NCBI GenBank assembly: GCA_020723505.1
Contig: DYIT01000029.1
Span: 9,640 to 43,693, forward strand
DNA: 34,054 nucleotides
Reading direction: 5' to 3'
Source: Candidatus Kuenenia stuttgartensis
Lineage (GTDB): Bacteria > Planctomycetota > JAKEIC01 > DYIT01
A model generated the notes under the pieces. That model was not told where the DNA came from. It searched no databases and worked only from the letters and a program-made list of their open reading frames with translations. Shown one piece after another: positions 7,015-14,902 of this stretch; the first letter of the stretch is position 1; each line of letters begins with the position of its first letter. The position numbers and the translations under genes were made by a program.

Positions 7015-7043
7015 TTGAAACGCGCGAATATCCGTAGTAGAAA
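7015..7043 (+). promoter_or_regulatory. Sigma70-like promoter of the thioredoxin-like gene
   Basis: TTGAAA (7015-7020) and TAGAAA (7038-7043) with a 17-base spacer. The start would lie about 20 bases before the Shine-Dalgarno-led ATG at 7073. It diverges from the mvhD promoter, with the two -35 boxes about 45 bases apart. Confidence 0.4.
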
Positions 7044-7072
7044 TTGAGGCTTCCTTTTTGAGGGAAACGAAG

Positions 7073-8437
7073 ATGACGGGGAAAATGCGGCTTTTTGCGG
7101 TTTTATCCCTCCTTTCCGCGGCGTTCCTGTTCGCGGCGGCCCTCGCGGCCCCCGCGGAAGAGCAGCCGCCCGAGAAGCCGGCGCCGGCGGAAAATCCGCC
7201 CCCCCCGGACGCGCAGGCCGGCCCGTGGGTGAACGACCTGTCCAAGGCGAAGGCGCTGGCGGCGGAGCAGAAGAAGGACATATTCCTCGACTTCACCGGG
7301 TCGGACTGGTGCGGCTGGTGCCAGAAGCTTGAAGCCGAAGTGTTCTCGACCAAAGCCTTCCTGGAGGAGGCGGCGAAGTCCTTCGTGCTCTGCAGCCTCG
7401 ATTTCCCGAAGCAGAAGCCCAATCCTGCCGCAGAGGCGAACAAGAAGGTCCTCCAGGATTACAAGGTTGCGGGCTTCCCTACGATCCTCCTCATGGACGC
7501 CGAGGGGAAGGTCTATGCCAGGACCGGGTACAAGGAGGGCGGACCTGATGCGTATCTTCCCCATATCAAGGCCCTGATGAGCCAGAAGGCGAGGCTGGCG
7601 GAGATGGAGAAGGCATGCTCCGATCCGGCGGACAAGGCGGCGCAGGCGCTGAAGACCGAGGAGCTCGTGCAGACGCTCCTGGACTGGGAAATCCTTCAGA
7701 TGCACGTCTCGCACCTCGACAGGTTCTACGGCCTTGATCCCGAGAACGCGTCCGGGATGAAAGTCCGCGCGATCGCGTACAAGATGCTCCTCGCCATCGC
7801 CATCCAGAGCCGCGACCGGAACGCGTTCGACGCGATGAAGAAGGAGATAACCGACCTCGTCCTCAAGGCGGTCGACGCGGCACAGACGCCGGAGGCCAAG
7901 ACGCAGGAAATAGACAAGGCCCTTTCCTGGCTCCAGTCCAGGAAGGCGGGCAAGGAATCAATCGTCGGGGCGTTCAAGGAGCTCATGGAAAAGGCGCTCG
8001 AGCTCGATCCGGAGAACAAATCCGGCTTGAAGCTCAAGTTCGCCGCCGACCTACTCTTCGCGGCCATGAACGCGGGCGACGCGGCCGGCGTCGAGCGGCA
8101 GAAGAAGACCATAAGGGAGCTCGACGCGGGCAACGAGGCAGGCCAGCTCGAGCGGCTGATTCTGCTGGAGGGCAACGAGCTCTACAGGCAGAAGAAATTC
8201 GCGGAGGCGTCGAAGTCCATAGAGGATTTCATCGCGCAGGCCAAGGCGCTCAAGGACGAGACCACGCTCAGGTGGGCCGCGGGTATCTGCTGGATGAAAG
8301 GCAACGACAACGAGAAGGCGAAGGTCCATTTCCTCAAGGTAATCGAGATCGACCCGAAGTCCGACCTCGCATCGAGGTGCAAAGACATCCTCAAGCAAAT
8401 CGAGGAAGCGGAGAAGAAGAAGGCCGGAGGAGGCTAA
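7073..8437 (+). CDS. Secreted thioredoxin-fold protein with helical/TPR-like C-terminus
   Basis: A protein of 454 residues. A Sec signal peptide (hydrophobic core about residues 6-26, ALAAPAEE) is followed by a Pro-rich linker. A thioredoxin-like domain (about 52-185) has the redox motif CGWC at 80-83 in the context DFTGSDWCGWC, and the cis-Pro region GFPTI. The remaining 260 residues are charged and helical, ending in a TPR-like unit (FLKVIEIDPKSD). Domain and context match periplasmic disulfide or thioredoxin-like proteins common in Planctomycetota and relatives. The ATG at 7073 is preceded by GAGG at 9 bases; an in-frame TTG at 7058 is less likely. It may act in periplasmic thiol-disulfide exchange or as a chaperone. 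Which partners it acts on cannot be seen. Confidence 0.8.
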   Translation: MTGKMRLFAVLSLLSAAFLFAAALAAPAEEQPPEKPAPAENPPPPDAQAGPWVNDLSKAKALAAEQKKDIFLDFTGSDWCGWCQKLEAEVFSTKAFLEEAAKSFVLCSLDFPKQKPNPAAEANKKVLQDYKVAGFPTILLMDAEGKVYARTGYKEGGPDAYLPHIKALMSQKARLAEMEKACSDPADKAAQALKTEELVQTLLDWEILQMHVSHLDRFYGLDPENASGMKVRAIAYKMLLAIAIQSRDRNAFDAMKKEITDLVLKAVDAAQTPEAKTQEIDKALSWLQSRKAGKESIVGAFKELMEKALELDPENKSGLKLKFAADLLFAAMNAGDAAGVERQKKTIRELDAGNEAGQLERLILLEGNELYRQKKFAEASKSIEDFIAQAKALKDETTLRWAAGICWMKGNDNEKAKVHFLKVIEIDPKSDLASRCKDILKQIEEAEKKKAGGG

Positions 8438-8495
8438 AGCTGCCGGTCCGCCGGGAACTCCCGTGCAGCGGTAGGGATCCATCCACAGCGAAGTC

Positions 8496-8519
8496 GGGGA
8501 CCGCGGCGTACGCGGCCCC
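8496..8519 (+). terminator. GC-rich hairpin after the thioredoxin-like gene
   Basis: GGGG-A-CCGCG (8496-8505) pairs with CGCGG-CCCC (8511-8519) around a GCGTA loop, with one bulged A. No T-run follows. It could be a weak terminator or a leader structure of the next gene, whose ATG is 47 bases downstream. Confidence 0.3.
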
Positions 8520-8565
8520 ATGAGGCCTGAGAATTCAGACCGGAACATTGTTAGGAGGTTCATAC

Positions 8566-9558
8566 ATGTTCAGAATCGCAGGTTTGGTGTCAGTGGGGCT
8601 GCTGACGTTCTGCCTGGCCGCGGCCGCGCAGGACACGGTCAAGACGGAAATCAACCTGGCGACGGGCGCCAAATTCACGGCCAAGGGCGTCATAGACTGG
8701 ACCATGGAAAGCCCGATGGGGACTTACGTGCTCAAGGCGGAGTCCGACAGGCTGCATGAAGTCCTCGAGGTGACGGCCGAGAAGAACTTCAAGATTAAGG
8801 CGACGTTCACGAGAATCAAGATCGATTTCAAGCTCGGCATGATGGGCGATACGGCATATGATTCGGAGAAGGCCGAGGACGAGGCGAAGATTAAGACGAA
8901 TCCCCTTGTCGCGCGCTACGCCATGAAGGGCGACACCTACACGTTCGTCCTCTCCCCCGAAGGCAAGGTCGTGGGCGAAATCGAGGGACTCGACAAGATA
9001 AAGGAGAAGATCCTCAGCAGGCTGCCCAAGGAGGAGGGCGGGGAAGGCGAGGGCGCCGATGGCTCCGACATGGCCGCCAGCATCCGCGAGGAGCTCGAGA
9101 AGAAGCCCCTGAAGGACGAGTTCAAGAAGGAAATCGAGCTGACGTTCGCGGTGCCGAGCAAGGATCCGAGGAAGGTCGGCGAGTCCTGGACCCCGGAGAA
9201 GGCGAGCTATGATGTTCCGAACCTCGGAGACGCCGACCTCGAGGAAGCCAAGATGACGCTTGCCAAGAAGGAAGGCGACAAGGCCTTCTTCAGCTTCGAG
9301 GCGAAACTCGGCATCAAGAAAGACGAGGGCCAGATGGCGGCCATCGGGCAGTTCCTGACAATCTCCAAGAACACCATCAAGAAGACTACGGAATTCGACC
9401 TCAAGAACGCTTTCATGGCGAAGCAGACGACCGATATCGACATCGCCATGGAGGCGGCCAAGGACCTTCCCGAGGGCATGGAAAGCCTCGCGGGCATGAA
9501 GATCACGATGAAGGGCAAGATTGTATACGAAATCACCGATTTCAAGGCCCCGGGCTAG
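8566..9558 (+). CDS. Secreted protein of unknown function (paralogue 1)
   Basis: A protein of 330 residues with a signal peptide (MFRIAGLVSVGLLTFCLAAAA, cleavage before QDT) and no membrane segment after it. It is Lys/Glu-rich and predicted mostly beta plus charged helices, with low-complexity Gly/Glu around residues 155-170. It shares with the next gene a conserved core, TAEKNFKIKATF, followed by KLG, VARYA and GLDKI segments, so the two arose by tandem duplication. AGGAGG lies 7 bases before the ATG at 8566. I do not recognise the family with certainty; DUF6263-like secreted proteins are one possibility. No active-site motif is visible. Confidence 0.8.
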   Translation: MFRIAGLVSVGLLTFCLAAAAQDTVKTEINLATGAKFTAKGVIDWTMESPMGTYVLKAESDRLHEVLEVTAEKNFKIKATFTRIKIDFKLGMMGDTAYDSEKAEDEAKIKTNPLVARYAMKGDTYTFVLSPEGKVVGEIEGLDKIKEKILSRLPKEEGGEGEGADGSDMAASIREELEKKPLKDEFKKEIELTFAVPSKDPRKVGESWTPEKASYDVPNLGDADLEEAKMTLAKKEGDKAFFSFEAKLGIKKDEGQMAAIGQFLTISKNTIKKTTEFDLKNAFMAKQTTDIDIAMEAAKDLPEGMESLAGMKITMKGKIVYEITDFKAPG

Positions 9559-9580
9559 TCTTTCCTGCAGGGACGTGGAA

Positions 9581-9610
9581 AAAGCCCCGCTCATCGCGGG
9601 GCTTTTTTTT
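9581..9610 (+). terminator. Rho-independent terminator
   Basis: A perfect 10-bp stem AAAGCCCCGC (9581-9590) / GCGGGGCTTT (9596-9605), loop TCATC, followed by a run of eight T. It ends the transcript of the first secreted paralogue. Confidence 0.93.
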
Positions 9611-9779
9611 CATGGCGATTCCCCGCCGGGCCTGGAGGCGGGAAATCGCATCGATGTGGCCTCAGGCAGGCCGAATTGATATAGTGCCGTGGAACAACTG
9701 GCCGAATCCGGACCCAGGGACGGCTTCCCGCCTCGGATCCCAGGATTCCGGAATTACGACCGATTTGGAGGAAACTCGG

Positions 9780-10733
9780 ATGTCCAAGACGACTGCGATT
9801 GCGATCCTCTGCCTGGCGCTGTTCTGCATGCAGGCGGCGGGCCAGGAAGTGAAGTGCGAGCTCGCGCTTGCGAAGGGGCTCAAATTCGAAGCGAAGCAGA
9901 CGACCGACTGGTCCGTCACGATGGAGCCCCAGGGGGCAGGGCACGTGAAGGGAGAGATAACCAGGAGCTTCGAGGTGCTCGACGCGACCGCCGAGAAGAA
10001 CTTCAAAATCAAGGCGACATTCGGCAAAGTGAAGCTCGACTTGAAGCTCGGAATCATGGAGATGGAGGACGCCCTGTACGATTCCGACAAGGAGGAGGAC
10101 AAGGCGAAGCTGACGCATCCGGTGGTTGCGCGCTACGCGCTGACCGGGCTGACGATGGTCTTTGTCCTCTCCAGGGACGGGAAGCTCGTGGGGGAGGTCG
10201 AAGGCCTGGACAAGATACGGGAGACGATAATCGGGCGCTTCGCGGGCGACGAGAATCTCGCAGCGGAGAAGGAGAAAGCCGAGGCGGAGGACATGAAAGG
10301 GCGCTTCAGGAAGGAAATCGAGAACATGTTTGCCACGCCCTGCGTCGAGTCGAAGAAGGCCGGCGACGAATGGGTCCTCGCGAAGGGCAAGCAGTCGCTG
10401 CCCTTCATGCCGGATGCAATCCTCGACGAACGGAAGCTTAAGCTCGCGAAGATTGAGGGGGACAAGGCGTTCTTCGCGGAGACCGGCAAGCTGGCCGTCG
10501 ATCCGGAAGGCGACATGTCCGAGTTCGCCAGCTTCAAGAACACGAAGCGTTCGTTCAAGAAAGAGACCGAATTCGACGTGAAGACCGGCATATGCGCGAA
10601 AATCGGGACCGAAATGGAATTCGCTTTCGAGAAGCCCGACCAGCCGCCCGACGGGTCCGAGGAGATGCCGGATTTCAAGATGGAGATAAAAGGCAGGCTC
10701 GTGTTCGAGATTACGAAGACCGAGAAGCCGTAG
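9780..10733 (+). CDS. Secreted protein of unknown function (paralogue 2)
   Basis: A protein of 317 residues with a signal peptide ending near residue 21 (MQAAG/QEV). It is homologous along its length to the preceding protein; the best block runs from TAEKNFKIKATF through ALYDSDKEEDKAK, VARYAL and EVEGLDKI. The ATG at 9780 is preceded by GGAGG at 8 bases; a longer in-frame start at 9612 would begin inside the terminator region. A terminator separates the two copies, so this one probably has its own promoter (a TATAGT sits at 9680-9685, without a good -35). Function unknown. Being 7 bases from aroA, it may be co-transcribed with it. Confidence 0.8.
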   Translation: MSKTTAIAILCLALFCMQAAGQEVKCELALAKGLKFEAKQTTDWSVTMEPQGAGHVKGEITRSFEVLDATAEKNFKIKATFGKVKLDLKLGIMEMEDALYDSDKEEDKAKLTHPVVARYALTGLTMVFVLSRDGKLVGEVEGLDKIRETIIGRFAGDENLAAEKEKAEAEDMKGRFRKEIENMFATPCVESKKAGDEWVLAKGKQSLPFMPDAILDERKLKLAKIEGDKAFFAETGKLAVDPEGDMSEFASFKNTKRSFKKETEFDVKTGICAKIGTEMEFAFEKPDQPPDGSEEMPDFKMEIKGRLVFEITKTEKP

Positions 10734-10741
10734 GAGGGCGC

Positions 10742-12040
10742 GTGCTCCGTTCAAAGCCACTCGACGTCGAGACGACGGGCCCTGTGAGCGGTTCGGTGGA
10801 GCCGCCCGGATCAAAGAGCTATACGAACAGGTATTTCCTCCTGGCCAGCCTTGCGACCGGCAAGTCGGAGATACACCGGCCGCTGGTGAGCGACGATTCC
10901 CTTTTCATGCTGTCCTCGCTGAAATACCTTGGTTTCAAGCTCGCCCAGAACCTCGGCGGAACAATAGTCTCGGCCCAGGGAAGCGGCGGAAAGGTCCCCT
11001 GGGACACGGCAAGGCTCTACGTGGGCAACGCAGGCACGGCCATGAGGTTCCTCACGGCCGCCCTCTCGCTGGGCGCCGGGAAGTACTCGATAGACGGCGA
11101 CAGCCGGATGCGCGAGAGGCCCATCGGGGATCTGGCCGGCGCGCTCAAATCCCTGGGGCTCGGGATTACGTACCTTGGGAAGGAGGGCTTCCCGCCGGTC
11201 GAGATTTCCGGCGGGCCCGCGGAAGGCGGGACCGTCTCGGTGGCGGGAGAGACCTCGAGCCAGTTCCTCTCAGGGCTGCTCATGGCGGGGCGATGCATGC
11301 GCAAGGGCCTCGAGATTTCGGTGCAAGGGGGCCTGTCCTCCCGGCCATTCGTGGACGTCACGATGGATGCGATGGAGAAATTCGGGGCCGCGGTCGAGAA
11401 CTCCGGATACAGGTCCTTCAGGGTCGGGCCTGGCGGATTCGCGGGCAGGAAAGTGAAAGTGGAGGCCGACGCCACGGCCGCTGCCTATTTCCTTTCCGCG
11501 GCGGCCGTCACGGGCGGAAAAGTCGTTGTCAGGGGAGTCGGCTCCGAATCGAAGCAGGGAGACGTGCAGTTCGCGCGCGTTCTCGGCGAAATGGGATGCA
11601 AGGCGGAGATTCTTGCGGATGAAATCAGGCTCGAGAGCGGACCGCTCAAGGGAATCGAGGCGGACCTGAACGGAATGCCCGACACCGCGCCGACTCTAGC
11701 GGTCACGGCCCTGTTCGCGGACGGCCCGACGTCAATCAGGAACGTAGCGTCCCTCAGGGTGAAGGAATCGGACAGAATCTCGGCATGCGCGACCGAGCTG
11801 CGGAAGACCGGCGCGAGCGTGGATGAACTGCCGGACGGACTCACCATAAGGCCTCCGGCGAAACTCAAGGGCGCCCTGATTGAGACGTACAACGACCACA
11901 GGATGGCGATGAGCTTCACGATTCTGGGACTCAAGGTTCCCGGAGTCAGCATTTCCAATCCGGGCTGCGTGTCCAAGACCTACCCCGGTTTCTTCGAAGA
12001 CCTGAAGACCCTCGCGCGAGGAGGGAAGCAGCAGGCTTGA
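10742..12040 (+). CDS. aroA: 3-phosphoshikimate 1-carboxyvinyltransferase (EPSP synthase)
   Basis: A 432-residue enzyme of the shikimate pathway that joins phosphoenolpyruvate and shikimate 3-phosphate. Visible signatures are GSKSYTNR (23-30, with the substrate Lys and Arg), GNAGTAMR (95-102), SRMRERP (121-127), SSQFLSG (172-178), DATAAAYF, the MPDTAPTLA aspartate block, VKESDRI and YNDHRMAMSF. The length is normal. The start is GTG at 10742 with AGGAGG just upstream, overlapping the stop region of the previous gene; the longer open frame to 10592 runs inside that gene and is not credible. Cytoplasmic. Confidence 0.95.
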   Translation: MLRSKPLDVETTGPVSGSVEPPGSKSYTNRYFLLASLATGKSEIHRPLVSDDSLFMLSSLKYLGFKLAQNLGGTIVSAQGSGGKVPWDTARLYVGNAGTAMRFLTAALSLGAGKYSIDGDSRMRERPIGDLAGALKSLGLGITYLGKEGFPPVEISGGPAEGGTVSVAGETSSQFLSGLLMAGRCMRKGLEISVQGGLSSRPFVDVTMDAMEKFGAAVENSGYRSFRVGPGGFAGRKVKVEADATAAAYFLSAAAVTGGKVVVRGVGSESKQGDVQFARVLGEMGCKAEILADEIRLESGPLKGIEADLNGMPDTAPTLAVTALFADGPTSIRNVASLRVKESDRISACATELRKTGASVDELPDGLTIRPPAKLKGALIETYNDHRMAMSFTILGLKVPGVSISNPGCVSKTYPGFFEDLKTLARGGKQQA

Positions 12041-12092
12041 TGAGGTCGGGGCGAGATTATTATCGCCGCCTCGGAGTGCCGGGAAGAAACGG

Positions 12093-12195
12093 CGGCTCCC
12101 ACAGACTATTGTCACGGAATCAGATAAATCAGTTTCCGCCGAAGGCGGATCAGGAGAATCAGGGCACAGAGCAAGAGTCGCGGCTCCCACAGACT
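12093..12195. repeat. 15-bp direct repeat CGGCTCCCACAGACT
   Basis: CGGCTCCCACAGACT occurs at 12093-12107 and 12181-12195. A small perfect hairpin TCCGCC-GAA-GGCGGA (12135-12149) lies between the copies. This is part of the 323-base stretch between aroA and glyQ, in which I see no gene. Confidence 0.7.
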
Positions 12196-12202
12196 TTTTT
12201 TT
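12173..12202 (+). terminator. Possible terminator after aroA
   Basis: AAGAGTC (12173-12179) can pair with GACTTTT (12192-12198, one G-U) around a 12-base loop, and the T-run continues to 12202. The stem is weak, but the T8 and the position between aroA and glyQ fit an intrinsic terminator. Confidence 0.4.
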
Positions 12203-12347
12203 ATCAAACCATTGGTGATCTCTGCTTTCGAGTGCCGGGACTCGAAAGGCTGCCCAGGCGGCGATTTCCGCACAGCTGGTAAGTTTATTTCCACTTTTAT
12301 CTTGAAATCACAGCGGTTTAATAGTAAACCTTTACGATTCGGCGAGT

Positions 12348-12353
12348 TATATA
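12348..12353 (+). promoter_or_regulatory. Candidate -10 element directly upstream of glyQ
   Basis: TATATA sits so that transcription would begin about 4 bases before the glyQ ATG. No good -35 is seen at 16-18 bases, and there is no Shine-Dalgarno sequence before the ATG, so a leaderless glyQ transcript is possible but unproven. Confidence 0.25.
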
Positions 12354-12363
12354 AACCCATAAA

Positions 12364-13275
12364 ATGAAGAGAAACGGTAAAAAAGCGAAGAATTTCCAGG
12401 ATCTCATCCTCGGTCTCCAGAGGTTCTGGGCAGGGAAAGGCTGTCTTATCGCCCAGCCCTATGATCTCGAGAAGGGCGCAGGAACGTTCAATCCGATGAC
12501 GTTCCTCCGGGCACTGGGTCCGGAACCGTGGAAAGTCGCCTTCGTGGAACCCTCAAGAAGGCCCGCCGATGGGCGGTACGGCGAGAACCCGAACAGGCTG
12601 CAGAAGTATTACCAGTTCCAGGTCATCATAAAGCCCGCCCCCGCGGATTCCCAGGACATCTACGTGGAGAGCCTGAGGTCGCTGGGCATCGATCCCCTTA
12701 AGCACGACTTGAGGTTCGTCGAGGACGACTGGGAGAGCCCTACGCTGGGCGCGACAGGGCTCGGGTGGGAAGTGTGGCTCGACGGGATGGAGGTGAGCCA
12801 GTTCACGTATTTCCAGCAGGTCGGCGGCTATGAGCTTGATCCAATCTCCCTCGAGCTCACGTACGGCCTGGAACGCATAGCGATGTTCCTGCAGGGGAAG
12901 AACTCCACGTATGATTTGGAATGGGTCGGCGGAGTCACCTACGGCGACGTCCACAGGGACGACGAGATCCAGTTCTCGAGATACAACTTCGAACTGGCGG
13001 ACACGACGAACCTGAAGACCATGTTCGATATGTCCGAGAAGGAATGCCTGAAGCTCGCGGGCGAGTCCCTCCCGCTGCCGGCGTACGACATGGTCATGAA
13101 ATGCTCCCATCTCTTCAACCTGCTGCAGGCCAGGGGCGCCATTTCGACGTCCCAGAGGACCGAATACATAGGGAGGGTCCGGGCCCTGGCGAGGAAGGTG
13201 GCGGGCTCCTATCTCGAGTCGAGAGAGAAGGCCGGATACCCGCTCGCGGGGAAATTCGGGATGAAAGGAGACTAG
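12364..13275 (+). CDS. glyQ: Glycyl-tRNA synthetase alpha subunit
   Basis: A 303-residue alpha chain of the bacterial alpha2-beta2 glycyl-tRNA synthetase. It carries the class II active site that forms glycyl-adenylate. Signatures include the start [17 protein letters not shown], the block [10 protein letters not shown], the class II motif [14 protein letters not shown] (about 60-73), [15 protein letters not shown], and [10 protein letters not shown] (motif 3, about 162-171). Normal length. The ATG at 12364 has no clear Shine-Dalgarno sequence. Its partner glyS lies two genes downstream, separated by a lipoprotein gene, which is unusual. Confidence 0.95.
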   Translation: MKRNGKKAKNFQDLILGLQRFWAGKGCLIAQPYDLEKGAGTFNPMTFLRALGPEPWKVAFVEPSRRPADGRYGENPNRLQKYYQFQVIIKPAPADSQDIYVESLRSLGIDPLKHDLRFVEDDWESPTLGATGLGWEVWLDGMEVSQFTYFQQVGGYELDPISLELTYGLERIAMFLQGKNSTYDLEWVGGVTYGDVHRDDEIQFSRYNFELADTTNLKTMFDMSEKECLKLAGESLPLPAYDMVMKCSHLFNLLQARGAISTSQRTEYIGRVRALARKVAGSYLESREKAGYPLAGKFGMKGD

Positions 13276-13297
13276 TCCTGTTTCGAGAGGGAAGCAG

Positions 13298-14902
13298 ATG
13301 CCAGTGACAGAGGTCCCGTCGAAGCGCCCGGGAATGCCGGGCCGCCCGGCCGCTCTTTTTGCCGCGGTCGCGGTCCTCGCTGCAGCATGCCTCGCCAGCT
13401 GCAACGGCAGCCACTCTCCGGGGCTGACCGAGCCGGACAGCGCCGTGTCGACGCTCGGGAAGCCCGCGCCCTCCGCGGACGGGCCCCCGGCGGGCGGCGA
13501 CGGCAAGGCCGGGCAAGGCTCCGATCCGGCAGGCGGCAAGACGCCCGAGGGGCCGGACGAACCGGGGAAGCAGGGCGGGGATTCCACCCCTGCGCCGGGG
13601 GAGAGCGGCAAGGGCGGCATGGACGAGAACCAGTACATCCAGCAGAACAGGCTGTTCCTCGAGATCATGAGCACGGCCGAGAACCTCAAGCCCGATGAGG
13701 TCCTGGACGCCTACCGGAAGCGTGCCGGCGACAAGCCCGAGGATGCGGTCGAGAGGTTCCTGTACGGCTGGTCGTTGTTCATATTCGGCAAGAGCGAGGA
13801 GGCGCTCCAGCAGCTCGACAAGGCGAAGTCGCTGCGGAGAGGGCTGTTCTGGGCGGATTTCGGGCTTGCGGTCTTGCACACGAAGCTCAAGAACGAAGAG
13901 AAAGCGTCGTTCGCCATGAAGGACCTGCGCGAGAAGGCCGAGGGCGACGTGTGGAGGAGCCTCCTTGCGGGCGAGATACTGATATCCACCGACAAGGACG
14001 CGGGGGAGAAGTACTTCGAGGAGGTGCGGAGGAGGTTCCCGGAATCCTCCGAGCCGCTGAAGGCGCTGGCCCGGTATTACATGAACCAGAAGGATTACGA
14101 GAGGACGCTCAAGCTCCTCGACAAGGCATTGGAGCGGTCGCCTGAGGATCCGCTGGTCAGCTTCTACAAGGGCCTCGTGTTCTTGAAGCGCACAGAGGAG
14201 GACAGGGGCAATCCCGCGGCGATGAGGCAGTCGCTGGGAATCGCGGAGCAGCATTTCGGAGAATGCCTGGGCAAGCTCGACAAGTCCGCGGACCTGGTAA
14301 AGGTCGTCAAGGTATTCCTGGAGATGATAGAGCTCAACGTCTCGCCCTGGGTGAAGCTGACAAGCCTCGCGTGCGATCCTTCGAAGCCGGAGGAGGTGAG
14401 GATAAAGGCGGCGAAGACGATGGAGCAAATCGGCCAGGCCGCGCCGCTCAAGTACTGGATCATGCTGGCGGACGTGGAGGACAGGAATCCCCACGTCAGG
14501 ATTGCCGGAATCCGCGGGCTCGCGTTCTTCCCGGAGCCGGCCGCCTTGGACAAGCTGATTGCCGTGCTTGGCGGCGATCCCACAGGCCACGACTGCTCCA
14601 ACGCCGCCTTCAGCATCTCCGAAATCGAGAAGCAGAAGCCCGGATTCCGCACCGACAAGGCGTACGGGCCCGCGCTGTTCAAGGCCCTTTTTTCGGCGCT
14701 TTCCCTCTGCGCCTCCAAGGGATGGACCTACAAGTTCGAGGAGGTCAACAGCGCGCTCAACTCCCACACGGGGAAGCAAATCCCTGCCTCAGGCCCGACG
14801 CCCGCCAGGATGGGCGAAATCCTGGCCGAGTGGCTGGAGACGGGCGTGAAGGAGTACGGGATGGAAAGGCTGGCGGGGGGAGGAGGCGGCAAGGAGAAAT
14901 GA
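13298..14902 (+). CDS. Lipoprotein with TPR and HEAT-like repeats
   Basis: A protein of 534 residues. The N-terminal signal has a good lipobox LASC with Cys35. A long Pro/Gly/Lys low-complexity linker (about 40-105) is followed by TPR-type helices (about 125-290; e.g. FLYGWSLFIFGKSEEAL and YYMNQKDYERTLKLLDKALE) and a HEAT-like region (about 360-440; NPHVRIAGIRGLAFF). It is a periplasmic, membrane-tethered scaffold protein; partners are unknown. GAGG precedes the ATG at 13298. It begins 22 bases after glyQ and ends in an ATGA overlap with glyS, so the three genes are co-transcribed and glyS translation is probably coupled to it. No known role of a lipoprotein in glycyl-tRNA synthesis; this is probably only an operon neighbour. 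Confidence 0.82.
   Translation: MPVTEVPSKRPGMPGRPAALFAAVAVLAAACLASCNGSHSPGLTEPDSAVSTLGKPAPSADGPPAGGDGKAGQGSDPAGGKTPEGPDEPGKQGGDSTPAPGESGKGGMDENQYIQQNRLFLEIMSTAENLKPDEVLDAYRKRAGDKPEDAVERFLYGWSLFIFGKSEEALQQLDKAKSLRRGLFWADFGLAVLHTKLKNEEKASFAMKDLREKAEGDVWRSLLAGEILISTDKDAGEKYFEEVRRRFPESSEPLKALARYYMNQKDYERTLKLLDKALERSPEDPLVSFYKGLVFLKRTEEDRGNPAAMRQSLGIAEQHFGECLGKLDKSADLVKVVKVFLEMIELNVSPWVKLTSLACDPSKPEEVRIKAAKTMEQIGQAAPLKYWIMLADVEDRNPHVRIAGIRGLAFFPEPAALDKLIAVLGGDPTGHDCSNAAFSISEIEKQKPGFRTDKAYGPALFKALFSALSLCASKGWTYKFEEVNSALNSHTGKQIPASGPTPARMGEILAEWLETGVKEYGMERLAGGGGGKEK

Noticed and set aside
12041-12363. T-box or glycine riboswitch upstream of glyQ
   Set aside because: I could not find a T-box sequence or the conserved glycine aptamer core; only short hairpins and a direct repeat are visible.
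14263-14898. Upstream extension of the glyS reading frame
   Set aside because: It is an out-of-frame reading of the lipoprotein gene; the canonical GlyS N-terminus begins at 14899.
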